Positions 1 to 5,808 are shown, counted from the first letter of the stretch. The stretch is 5,808 nucleotides of DNA from an uncultured Eubacteriales bacterium (GCA_934630995.1 CAKTXU010000135.1:1-5808); one strand, 5' to 3'. The notes: generated by a model not told the origin, from the sequence alone. A program made the numbers and translations.

Positions 1-144
1 CTTTGTTTCAGACTGTCAAAAAATAACGGAGGGAGGGGAAGGCGTACGGCGGGCGGCTCATGCGCAGAAAGCCGTTTCCCACGCTCCGAAAGGCGGGGCG
101 CGCGGCAGGAGCGGTGAAGAATTCCCCGCATATGCCCCAGTTGT

Positions 145-1065
145 TCAGGGAAAACCGGCCGGACCGGCTGCTGTCCTTCCGCCCTTCTGCGAATTGTCCC
201 GGAGCTTACGGACATAGTCGGAGGGGGAACAGTAACAAAATTGCTTGAATACCTGGGAAAAATACGCAGAGGAGGAGAAACCGAGAAAATAAGCGATATC
301 CGTCATACTGCGACCGCCCTCGGTCAGAAGCTGTTTAGAAACCTCTATTTTGAGCCGGTTGATGTAATGGCGGGGCGACATGCCCAGCTGCTCCTTGAAT
401 TTCGCCTTAAAGCGCGCTTCCGACAGATTGCTTTTCCGTGCGATTTGTCCGATAGGAATGTCCTCGTATAAATGGGCTTCGATATACCGGACCGCGTCCT
501 GTATTTCGCCGGATATATCGCGCGGAGTTTCCTCCTGATAGAGGAAGCCGCTTAAGAAAAACAAGAAGGCGGCGTATCCCAAACGCTTTTTGTCCGTTTC
601 CTCCGCCGACAAATCATAGAAAGCGTGCTTGAGCAGATGAAGCTGCTGTTCCGAGACGGTCCCCCTGCGTTTTTGATATCCGGACAAGGCATCGAAAAAC
701 AGACGGTTGTAGGGAGGACAGAGCCCCAGAAAGTTATCCGGGGAGGACAATTCAATCTGCATCCAGAACAGCTCGCAGGCATCCTGCGGATACCGGCCGG
801 TGTCATGCCCTTCGTTTGGCCGGGTGAAAAAGGTGTCCCCTCCATGCAACGTATAGTCCTTTCCGTCCACGCTATAGACCTGGGTTCCCCTCACGATGAC
901 CGATATTTCCGCCTTGTCCCTGTGATAATGGGGGCGCAGGGGTTCGAGAGCCCGGGTGATACGGAGATGGCCGATGGAATATAAAGATGGAATGGCGTGT
1001 TCCGCCTGTGTCAGGGTCTTGCGTATATCCGTCCATACATAGAAGTTGTGATTTTCCTGAAACAT
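145..1065 (-). CDS. AraC-family transcriptional regulator (cupin sensor plus double HTH)
   Basis: This 306-residue protein is a cytoplasmic DNA-binding regulator of usual AraC length. Residues about 30-105 match the AraC-type cupin sensor: a PHYHRDKAE segment (H46, H48, E53), then VIVRGTQVYSVDGKDYTL and GGDTFF, with H87 in NEGHD. Residues about 187-289 form the AraC DNA-binding domain with two helix-turn-helix units: IPIGQIARKSNLSEARFKAK (203-222) and the more conserved second one starting SMTDIAYFLGFSSSAYFSQV (253-272) and followed by FKQFCYCSPSDY. The start is supported by AAGGAG at 1074-1079, 8 bases upstream of the ATG. It is divergent from the wall-anchored PHP protein at 1174, which suggests, but does not prove, that it controls that gene. 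Cupin-type AraC proteins in Firmicutes often sense sugars or cell-surface glycan products, but the ligand here is unknown. The 17 residues after the HTH domain are a low-complexity tail without a recognised motif. Family call is firm; target and ligand are inference. Confidence 0.93.
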   Translation of the reverse strand: MFQENHNFYVWTDIRKTLTQAEHAIPSLYSIGHLRITRALEPLRPHYHRDKAEISVIVRGTQVYSVDGKDYTLHGGDTFFTRPNEGHDTGRYPQDACELFWMQIELSSPDNFLGLCPPYNRLFFDALSGYQKRRGTVSEQQLHLLKHAFYDLSAEETDKKRLGYAAFLFFLSGFLYQEETPRDISGEIQDAVRYIEAHLYEDIPIGQIARKSNLSEARFKAKFKEQLGMSPRHYINRLKIEVSKQLLTEGGRSMTDIAYFLGFSSSAYFSQVFKQFCYCSPSDYVRKLRDNSQKGGRTAAGPAGFP

Positions 1066-1073
1066 CCCTTCCG

Positions 1074-1079
1074 CTCCTT
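1074..1079 (-). promoter_or_regulatory. Ribosome binding site of the AraC-family gene
   Basis: The minus strand reads AAGGAG here, 8 bases before the ATG at 1065, which is near-ideal spacing. This fixes the start of the regulator. Confidence 0.85.
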
Positions 1080-1096
1080 ATCAAAAAAGTAGCGCA

Positions 1097-1140
1097 CTAC
1101 AAATTGGAAAGCAATTTGATGGCGATGATGCTACAATTTG
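1097..1140. promoter_or_regulatory. Candidate operator: three copies of CAATTTG
   Basis: The heptamer occurs as CAAATTG at 1100-1106 and as CAATTTG at 1112-1118 and 1134-1140. The first two form a perfect inverted repeat with a 5-base spacer. The second and third are direct repeats 22 bases apart, about two helical turns, the arrangement commonly seen for AraC-family half-sites. The first and third also share a longer direct match, CTACAAATTG (1097-1106) and CTACAATTTG (1131-1140). The third copy overlaps the plus-strand -10. Binding by the adjacent regulator is inference. Confidence 0.4.
1129..1137 (+). promoter_or_regulatory. Predicted extended -10 promoter of the wall-anchored PHP gene
   Basis: TGCTACAAT is an extended -10 element (TG-n-TACAAT, 5/6 match to TATAAT). 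There is no convincing -35: the hexamer at a 17-base spacing is AAGCAA (1109-1114). A weak -35 would fit a promoter that depends on an activator such as the neighbouring AraC-type protein. The start of transcription would be near 1144, leaving a leader of about 30 bases with the ribosome binding site. A second possible -10, TATAGT at 1143-1148, has no better -35. Confidence 0.45.
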
Positions 1141-1145
1141 TCTAT

Positions 1146-1175
1146 AGTATAGCATAAAGGAGAGGGAAAAGTCAT
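1146..1175 (-). promoter_or_regulatory. Predicted sigma-A promoter of the AraC-family gene (extended -10)
   Basis: On the minus strand, TGCTATACT (1154 down to 1146) is an extended -10 element with a 5/6 match to TATAAT. ATGACT (1175 down to 1170) is a 4/6 match to TTGACA at an 18-base spacing. Transcription would start near 1139 and give a leader of about 74 bases. The -35 overlaps the start codon of the divergent gene at 1174. Predicted by eye; no experimental support. Confidence 0.5.
1158..1162 (+). promoter_or_regulatory. Ribosome binding site of the wall-anchored PHP gene
   Basis: AGGAG lies 11 bases before the ATG at 1174, within a purine-rich run AAAGGAGAGGG (1156-1166). The spacing is slightly long but typical for Clostridia, and the start is confirmed by the signal peptide that begins directly after it. 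Confidence 0.8.
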
Positions 1176-4100
1176 GCAAGCGACCAAAAAATTCTCTTGG
1201 CGCCGTGGGGTCTCAGGCTGTCTATCACTGCTTCTGATACCGCTTATGCTTCCGTCTGCGGGCGTTTTCAACGGTTTAAAAGCGGCTGCGGAAGAGGTGG
1301 AGCCGGTTGTATTTCAAATTGGAGATGCGGAAAGCACGGGCTTGAGCATGTCCAACACCGTGATATCGGAGGAAAAATGCCATGGCGGCAGCGCCTCCTA
1401 TAAAATGGCGCCGGAGGCAGGCACAACAGGCTCTCTCTGGAAGGATTACAGTGTGCCGGTGGATTTGAGCGGCGCCTATTCCCTTTCGGATCTGGCCGTC
1501 AGTTTTTGGCTGTATACGGATACCAGCGAGTCGGACGTATCCTTTCGCGTCGATCTGGCGTCGGGGGAAACGGGCTACGACAGCCACGCGGTCAGCTGGG
1601 CGGGCCTGCTCAAGCGGACGCTGGCGCCGCAGGCGGGTGTCTGGACGCGGGTGACGCTGCGTTTTTCAGAGGCGGTTATCAGCGACTTCGACTGGACCTC
1701 TCTCCGAAGGCTGCGGTTCATGCAGCAGGGAGGCGGAGAAAAACCGGCGTATACCCTGTATCTGGACGATATCGCGATCATAGCGGTGAATAAGGAGGAG
1801 AGCGGCTTGACGGAGGGAGCGGAAATTCTGCTGCTCAGCAATGCGGACAGCGCCCCGGTCAGTATGTTTAATGCAACGGTTTCCTCGGAAAAGAGCCACA
1901 GCGGCGGAAACTCCTATCGGTTGGCGCCCGGCCGGGGGGAGGGTGCTTCGTTGTGGAAGGATTTTCCCGCGCCGGTGGACTTGAGTTCCGAGGCGTATGA
2001 AACAAAGAATTTGGCTGTGTCCTTCTGGGTATATACCGATGCGATTGCGGACGGCGCGCAGTTCCGATTCGATTTGGCGTCCGGGGACAACGCCTTCAAC
2101 GGAGGCCTGCAGAGCTGGACCTATCTTTCCATGGGTGAATTGGTACAAGAAGCCGGAAAGTGGACGCAGGTCGTGTTGAATTTTTCAGATGGGATGCCGA
2201 ACGGTTTTGACTGGACGGATTTCCGGCGATTCCGTTTTCAGCAGCAAAGCACAGATGGAGCCCCTGCCTATACGCTGTATGTCGACGATTTGCAGATAGT
2301 TTACACCCAGAAGGCCGTCGAGCACGGTGCTTCTGAGGATGCGGTTTTTGTCTTCGGCAACGCGGAGCAGCGCGGCGTCAGCATGCAGGGAGCCGCTGTT
2401 TCCGACAAGACGGCTCACAATGGCGGCCATTCCTACCGTATGGCGCATGAGGCCGGCGGTACGCCGCCCACTCTGTGGAGAACCTTCTCGCCGGCTGTGG
2501 ATTTATCCTTCGGCGGTCAGTACCGGCCGGAGGATTTGGGAATCGCCTTCTGGGTTTATGCGGAGAATGTCGGGGAACCGGGCCAGTATTTCGTGGATCT
2601 CTCCAGCGGGAGCTGGAACGACGTGTTGCGTTTTGCCAATATCTATACCACCGAGTTGACGCCGGAGGCCGGGATCTGGAAGCGGGTCATCCTGCGCTTC
2701 GAGGATGGGAACAATCTGGGATTTGATTACACGCAGTTCAAGCAGATGCGCATTCTGCAGCATGATTATTCCAAATACGGCGAGGATCCGGCCTATGAAT
2801 GTTATATCGACGATATTGAAATCGTGGCTCTCCCGCCCCAGAGCGACAAGGACAAGCTGGATTATCCGGTGCTCCATACCTTTCATGAATGTGACGACAG
2901 CTTCGAAACCGGCATGGCGTACGCCAACAAGAGTATGTTCCATCAGTATACCGGGCCGAGCTCGATTTATATGGCGGGAGACGAAGAGAAAAGGGCTGCC
3001 CTGTGGCACGACTTGAACGCTCCGGTCAATCTCAGCAGCGGGTATTACGACCGGGACGATTTGGCCGTCGCCTTCTGGCTGTACGCGGAGGATTTGGGCG
3101 CGGATTGCGACATGGAGTTTGCGCTGTTCTCAGGCCAAAAGACACAGGGAAACACTTTGACCATGACCTTCAGAAAAAGCGACTTTATCCGAGAGACAAA
3201 CAAGTGGATACCGGTGGTGCTCAGGCTCGCCGACGGCGTGGATCGGAATTTTGACTGGACCCGGCAATCCAGTTTTCATCTCAAGGTCCTCGACGCGGAA
3301 GGGCGTTACGCCTTTTTTGTGGATCACATAGAGCTGGTCAGCCTGACCGCTTTTGAAGCCCCGGAATACACAGCGCTGCAGGTGTCTGATCAGAACACGC
3401 GGATTGGTGAAACGAGGCGTATCTCCTACACGGTGACAAACAGGCTGCGCGACGAACCGCTGACCGGCTGGTCCGTCCGCCTGGAATATTCGCCCCTGCA
3501 GTTCGAGGCGGAGGGGCCGTCCGTCCAACCACTGCCGGCTCTGGCTCCGGGTGAATCGGCGACGGTGACCATTACGCTGAAAGCCACCGAGCGACGAACC
3601 GGCAACCTCCACCTCCGTCTCGTAACCGACGACGGCGCCTATGCCAGGGTGGAAACCATCCGCTATTCGACCGACGGCTATGGAGATTATTGGGGGGATA
3701 TCCACAATCATTCTACGGAAAGCGACGGCAGCGGGACTCTGACGGAGAACTTTACGGCAGCCTATGATCGGGGCGCGAGCTTCAATATCACGGCCGACCA
3801 TGACGCGGATTTCAGTCACAGGCTGGATTTGGACGCGGCGATGGCGGAACTGGAGAAGTTGTACGGCGGATTGAACGGCTTCCTCACCATCAAGGGCAGC
3901 GAGATTACTTCCGGCGCGCATATGCTGGCATATAACGCGGATAAGGTGTATCCGCATGCGCAAACAGCGGAGGAATATCAGGCGATTATCGACGATGCCA
4001 ACAAAAGCGGCGCCCTGACCTTCCTCGCCCATCCCTTCTATTCCCCCTTTCTGTACCCCGGGCTTCAGGAGGCTCCCGCCAGAATCGATGTTTTGACCGG

Positions 4101-5055
4101 GTTCACCGGCTTGGAAATCGCCAACGGCGGCCCGGGCTTCGGCACCAGGACGGCCACAACGCCGACAATAACGACCATGGCGCTTGAGTTTTGGGATCGG
4201 ATGAACATCAAGGGTGAAAAGAAATATTTTGGCAGCGGCGGCTCCGATGCCCACCGCTCCTCGGGGATCACCCGGACCACCACCCATGTCCTGATCGATT
4301 CCCTGACGGAGGAGGCGGTTCTTTCAGCCATGGGGGCTGGACGCTTTTATGTATCGGATGGCCCGACCATGCGCTTTACCGTCAACGGCGCTACCTTTGG
4401 CGAGGACGCCGGGGTGGCGGCGGACGACACGACGGTGACTCTGCGCGTCATGGGGGCCAGCACCGAAGAGCTCGGCGGTATTGACGGCATCCGCCTCTAT
4501 AAATATTCGATAAACGCGCAGGATAATGAGGCAGCTTATCGGGCGGGGGAATGCATCAGCCTTTACCAGGCGGACGGTGAGCCCGGCTATTTTGTGGATA
4601 TTACCAGGAAAATACAGGTTTCGCCCGGCGACTTCCTGCGGGTGGAGGTATACACCGACGGCTATTATCAAGGGACGGCCTTTTCCAACCCGATTTGGAT
4701 AGTCAAGGCGGATGCCTCGGAGACGGTGAAGGTGGATTTCGACAGCCAAGGTGGAACCCCGGTGGACGGACAGGTGATTATCAGGGGAGAAACAGCCGTA
4801 AAGCCAAAGAATCCGCTGCGCGAAGGATATGCCTTCGCCGGCTGGTGCCCGGCCACGGACGACGAGGAGCTGTTTGATTTCAGGACTCCTATTGTAAGCG
4901 ACATGACGCTGTATGCCCGTTGGGTGAAGAAAGGTACTTCTCCTCAGACGGGCGATACCGCCGCTCCGGCGTCAGGTCTGGCGGGTGCGTCGATCGCTTC
5001 GCTCACGCTCCTAATCCGCAGGTGGAAAAAGCGGAGGGCGCCGGCGGACCGTTAG
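1174..5055 (+). CDS. Sortase-anchored CehA/McbA-type PHP-domain metallohydrolase with four tandem binding-like repeats
   Basis: This 1293-residue protein is exported and fixed to the cell wall. Residues 1-39 are a signal peptide: basic start (K5, K6, R10, R11), hydrophobic core at about 16-32, likely cut after A37-A38-A39. Four repeats follow (44-205, 216-377, 389-552, 563-723), then a beta-rich linker (about 730-832) like CARDB or NEW3 sandwiches. The PHP domain (about 838-1047) shows DIHNHS (H844, H846), D851, TADHD (H876), E910, LAHP (H953) and SDAH (D1025, H1027), the full metal-ligand set of PHP hydrolases. Residues 1054-1177, from GAGRFYVSDGP to NPIWIV, match the C-terminal sandwich usual in CehA/McbA proteins. 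An InlB-type repeat (1185-1253) and the sortase signal SPQTGD (1256-1261) end the chain. CehA hydrolyses carbaryl, but the family is broad and the substrate here is unknown; a phosphoester, amide or ester on a surface glycan is possible. The gene appears monocistronic and intact. Confidence 0.9.
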   Translation: MQATKKFSWRRGVSGCLSLLLIPLMLPSAGVFNGLKAAAEEVEPVVFQIGDAESTGLSMSNTVISEEKCHGGSASYKMAPEAGTTGSLWKDYSVPVDLSGAYSLSDLAVSFWLYTDTSESDVSFRVDLASGETGYDSHAVSWAGLLKRTLAPQAGVWTRVTLRFSEAVISDFDWTSLRRLRFMQQGGGEKPAYTLYLDDIAIIAVNKEESGLTEGAEILLLSNADSAPVSMFNATVSSEKSHSGGNSYRLAPGRGEGASLWKDFPAPVDLSSEAYETKNLAVSFWVYTDAIADGAQFRFDLASGDNAFNGGLQSWTYLSMGELVQEAGKWTQVVLNFSDGMPNGFDWTDFRRFRFQQQSTDGAPAYTLYVDDLQIVYTQKAVEHGASEDAVFVFGNAEQRGVSMQGAAVSDKTAHNGGHSYRMAHEAGGTPPTLWRTFSPAVDLSFGGQYRPEDLGIAFWVYAENVGEPGQYFVDLSSGSWNDVLRFANIYTTELTPEAGIWKRVILRFEDGNNLGFDYTQFKQMRILQHDYSKYGEDPAYECYIDDIEIVALPPQSDKDKLDYPVLHTFHECDDSFETGMAYANKSMFHQYTGPSSIYMAGDEEKRAALWHDLNAPVNLSSGYYDRDDLAVAFWLYAEDLGADCDMEFALFSGQKTQGNTLTMTFRKSDFIRETNKWIPVVLRLADGVDRNFDWTRQSSFHLKVLDAEGRYAFFVDHIELVSLTAFEAPEYTALQVSDQNTRIGETRRISYTVTNRLRDEPLTGWSVRLEYSPLQFEAEGPSVQPLPALAPGESATVTITLKATERRTGNLHLRLVTDDGAYARVETIRYSTDGYGDYWGDIHNHSTESDGSGTLTENFTAAYDRGASFNITADHDADFSHRLDLDAAMAELEKLYGGLNGFLTIKGSEITSGAHMLAYNADKVYPHAQTAEEYQAIIDDANKSGALTFLAHPFYSPFLYPGLQEAPARIDVLTGFTGLEIANGGPGFGTRTATTPTITTMALEFWDRMNIKGEKKYFGSGGSDAHRSSGITRTTTHVLIDSLTEEAVLSAMGAGRFYVSDGPTMRFTVNGATFGEDAGVAADDTTVTLRVMGASTEELGGIDGIRLYKYSINAQDNEAAYRAGECISLYQADGEPGYFVDITRKIQVSPGDFLRVEVYTDGYYQGTAFSNPIWIVKADASETVKVDFDSQGGTPVDGQVIIRGETAVKPKNPLREGYAFAGWCPATDDEELFDFRTPIVSDMTLYARWVKKGTSPQTGDTAAPASGLAGASIASLTLLIRRWKKRRAPADR
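1303..3342 (+). repeat. Four tandem copies of a ~162-residue jelly-roll-like module inside the PHP protein
   Basis: The copies span 1303-1788, 1819-2304, 2338-2829 and 2860-3342, with linkers of about ten residues. Shared landmarks recur every 172-175 residues: LW before a PV-x-LS or AVDLS segment (L88-W89 in copy 1), FW[LV]Y (111-114, 284-287, 459-462, 634-637), FD[WY]T (172-175, 345-348, 517-520, 693-696), and a closing strand Y-x-x-Y-[LVI]-DD-[IL]. Copies 1 to 3 also share a GG-x-SY-x-[ML] segment near the start. The closing strand resembles that of carbohydrate-binding galactose-binding-like folds. Copy 4 is the most divergent: VDHIEL replaces VDDI and the QQ or LQ segment before it is lost. 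The fold is inferred from the strand pattern; I cannot name the family. Confidence 0.85.
3685..4314 (+). other. PHP hydrolase domain within the surface protein
   Basis: Catalytic core, residues 838-1047. It opens with DYWGDIHNHSTESDGSGT, the CehA/McbA version of PHP motif I, and continues through TADHD, KGSEITSG, LAHPF and GSGGSDAHRSS. All expected histidine, aspartate and glutamate ligands are present, so an active di- or trinuclear metal centre is likely. The glycine-rich ANGGPGFGTR (983-992) follows the fifth strand (LEIAN) and probably lines the substrate pocket. Confidence 0.9.
4726..4932 (+). other. InlB/Listeria-Bacteroides type repeat (single copy)
   Basis: Residues 1185-1253 show the family pattern: VDFDSQGGTPVDGQ, then KPKNPLREGYAFAGW, then DFRTPIVSDMTLYARW. 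In Gram-positive surface proteins this beta-grasp module commonly stands between the functional domains and the wall anchor, as it does here, and acts as a spacer or adhesion module. Confidence 0.88.
4939..5052 (+). other. C-terminal cell-wall sorting signal, SPQTG type
   Basis: SPQTGD (1256-1261) is followed by an apolar segment (about 1263-1281) and the basic tail RRWKKRR (1282-1288). This is the standard three-part sortase signal. The motif has serine rather than leucine at position one, like the [SP]PxTG motifs used by Clostridioides difficile class B sortase and the NPQTG or SPQTG motifs common in Clostridia. The apolar segment is short and alanine-, glycine- and serine-rich in its first half. 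Confidence 0.88.
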
Positions 5056-5081
5056 GGAGGCGCGTCCTCATCCGCACGTTG

Positions 5082-5112
5082 CGAAGCCGCCGGCACAAGG
5101 CCGGCGGCTTCG
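5082..5112 (+). terminator. Perfect 13-bp GC-rich hairpin downstream of the PHP gene
   Basis: CGAAGCCGCCGGC (5082-5094) and GCCGGCGGCTTCG (5100-5112) are exact complements around a 5-base ACAAG loop, 27 bases after the stop codon. There is no U tract on either strand (the plus strand continues GCGTGTTATG), so it is a weak candidate for intrinsic termination. It may instead protect the mRNA 3' end, act as a pause site, or be a member of a dispersed repeat family. Confidence 0.5.
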
Positions 5113-5196
5113 GCGTGTTATGCCGAAAGAGGCGGCCGCGCCATTCCGACGAAAGCGCAAGCCCTGGCGCTAAACAGCGAAACGGAAAAACAGCAT

Positions 5197-5238
5197 AAAA
5201 AGCGTCCCGCCGGGTACACTGCCGGTGAGACGCTTTTT
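5197..5238. terminator. Bidirectional intrinsic terminator between convergent genes
   Basis: AAAAAGCGTC (5197-5206) pairs exactly with GACGCTTTTT (5229-5238). Inside it a second short stem, CCGG (5210-5213) with CCGG (5222-5225), closes an 8-base loop. The stem ends in five T on each strand, so it can terminate the PHP gene on the plus strand and the tlyA-like gene on the minus strand, whose stop codon is only about 10 bases away. Confidence 0.88.
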
Positions 5239-5248
5239 GATAGGCGAT

Positions 5249-5808
5249 TCAGTCGTCCGGCCGCAGTGCCGCGGCGGCGGCTATCATCGCGGGCCATTCT
5301 TCGCGGGTGTGCGCCGAACGGCGCCGCAGGCAGGCCAGATATTCCACATTGCCGTTGGTGCCGTGGATGGGGGAGACAGTGAGACCGTCCAGCATTAGGT
5401 TGTTTTCCGCCGCCGAGGCGGCGAGGGATTCCAGCAAGGGAGGAAGAACGGCGGGATCCCGGAGAATGCCGTTTTTACCCAGTTCCTTCGGATGGGCCTC
5501 GAACTGGGGTTTGACGAGGCATAGGCAGACGCCGTCCGGCTCCAGGATCCGGTCGACGGCGGGAAAGATTTTCTTCAGGGAGATGAAGGAGACATCCGCT
5601 GTCGCCATTTGACAGGTCCTTCCCAGCTGTTCGGCCGTCAAATGACGGGCGTTGGTGCGCTCCAACACGGTGACGCGGGCATCGCGGCGCAGCTCCCACG
5701 CGAGGATTCCATAGGCTACGTCCACGGCAAAAACATGGGCGGCCCCATGCTGAAGGAGGCAGTCGGTAAAGCCGCCGTTGCTGGCGCCGATATCGCACAC
5801 CGTCAGGC
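5249..5808 (-). CDS. tlyA: TlyA-family rRNA 2'-O-methyltransferase, C-terminal part (5' end outside window)
   Basis: The open frame runs without a stop from the window edge to TGA at 5251-5249. About 186 codons are visible of a family length of about 270. The missing N-terminal part should carry the S4 RNA-binding domain and the first catalytic lysine. The visible part is the FtsJ/RrmJ-like Rossmann methyltransferase. Counting from the valine codon at 5800, it shows the S-adenosylmethionine loop CDIGASNGGFTDCLLQ (2-17), the acidic strand-2 end AVDVAYG, ERTNAR, and three of the K-D-K-E catalytic residues: D69 (TADVSF), K97 (LVKPQFEA) and E153 (NVEYLACL). In Mycobacterium TlyA 2'-O-methylates 16S and 23S rRNA cytidines and its loss gives capreomycin resistance; the old name hemolysin reflects a disputed activity. 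The GTG at 5800 should not be taken as the start, since the frame and the family both continue upstream. It is convergent with the PHP gene. Confidence 0.93.
   Translation of the reverse strand, partial: LTVCDIGASNGGFTDCLLQHGAAHVFAVDVAYGILAWELRRDARVTVLERTNARHLTAEQLGRTCQMATADVSFISLKKIFPAVDRILEPDGVCLCLVKPQFEAHPKELGKNGILRDPAVLPPLLESLAASAAENNLMLDGLTVSPIHGTNGNVEYLACLRRRSAHTREEWPAMIAAAAALRPDD

Noticed and set aside
1..144. Terminator for the AraC gene downstream of 145
   Set aside because: I found no stem followed by a T tract on the minus strand; the run of T at about 18-23 has no hairpin before it.
60..248. Plus-strand open frame of 62 codons near the left edge
   Set aside because: It overlaps the 3' end of the AraC gene on the opposite strand, has no ribosome binding site at useful spacing and its arginine- and proline-rich translation resembles no protein family.
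1089..1100. Short hairpin GTAGCGCACTAC in the AraC leader
   Set aside because: Four base pairs with a 4-base loop are too weak to call a riboswitch or attenuator.
1303..3342. Recent DNA-level duplication in the four protein repeats
   Set aside because: The copies are clearly related as protein but differ at most codons, so they are old and not a tandem DNA repeat likely to recombine.
3130..4287. Minus-strand open frame of 385 codons opposite the PHP gene
   Set aside because: It lies wholly within the well-supported PHP protein, is arginine-, glycine- and alanine-rich as expected for antisense of GC-rich coding sequence, and shows no domain.
5798..5800. GTG as a start codon of the tlyA-like gene
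   Set aside because: The S-adenosylmethionine loop begins one residue later and the frame stays open to the window edge (codons for L and T precede it), so the true start is outside the window.
1..5808. tRNA, rRNA, CRISPR array, insertion sequence or phage attachment site
   Set aside because: No cloverleaf, regularly spaced direct repeats, transposase or flanking target duplication could be seen.

Overview
The window looks like chromosome from a Gram-positive anaerobe of the class Clostridia, probably a gut Oscillospiraceae or Lachnospiraceae type. The evidence is a sortase-anchored surface protein with an SPQTGD-type signal, an InlB/Listeria-Bacteroides type repeat, strong AGGAG ribosome binding sites, a TlyA-family methyltransferase of Firmicutes type and moderately GC-rich codon use. 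The assignment to class is inference; no marker gene fixes the genus.

Layout from left to right. Positions 1-144 hold no gene I can support. Positions 145-1065 (minus strand) encode an AraC-family regulator with an N-terminal cupin-like sensor domain. A 108-bp divergent intergenic region (1066-1173) follows. It is rich in symmetric sequence: three copies of CAATTTG (one inverted) and two extended -10 promoter elements that face each other inside an inverted repeat. Positions 1174-5055 (plus strand) encode a 1293-residue secreted, cell-wall-anchored protein. It has a signal peptide, four tandem repeats of about 162 residues that resemble carbohydrate-binding jelly rolls, a small beta-sandwich linker, a CehA/McbA-type PHP metal-dependent hydrolase domain with a complete set of metal ligands, an InlB-type repeat and a C-terminal sortase signal. 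Positions 5056-5248 hold a perfect 13-bp GC-rich hairpin and a hairpin that works as a terminator in both directions. From 5249 to the right edge (minus strand) lies the C-terminal two thirds of a TlyA-family 2'-O-methyltransferase, cut by the window end.

How the parts fit. The regulator and the giant surface protein are divergently transcribed from one compact promoter region, so the AraC protein is the obvious candidate to control the surface hydrolase, probably in response to a small ligand such as a sugar. The hydrolase would sit on the outside of the cell, held to wall peptidoglycan, with four binding-like modules presenting the PHP domain to a polymeric or glycan-linked substrate. Its substrate cannot be read from the sequence. 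The tlyA-like gene is a housekeeping neighbour, convergent with the surface protein and insulated by the shared terminator. The most notable items are the domain architecture of the surface protein and the face-to-face promoter arrangement.
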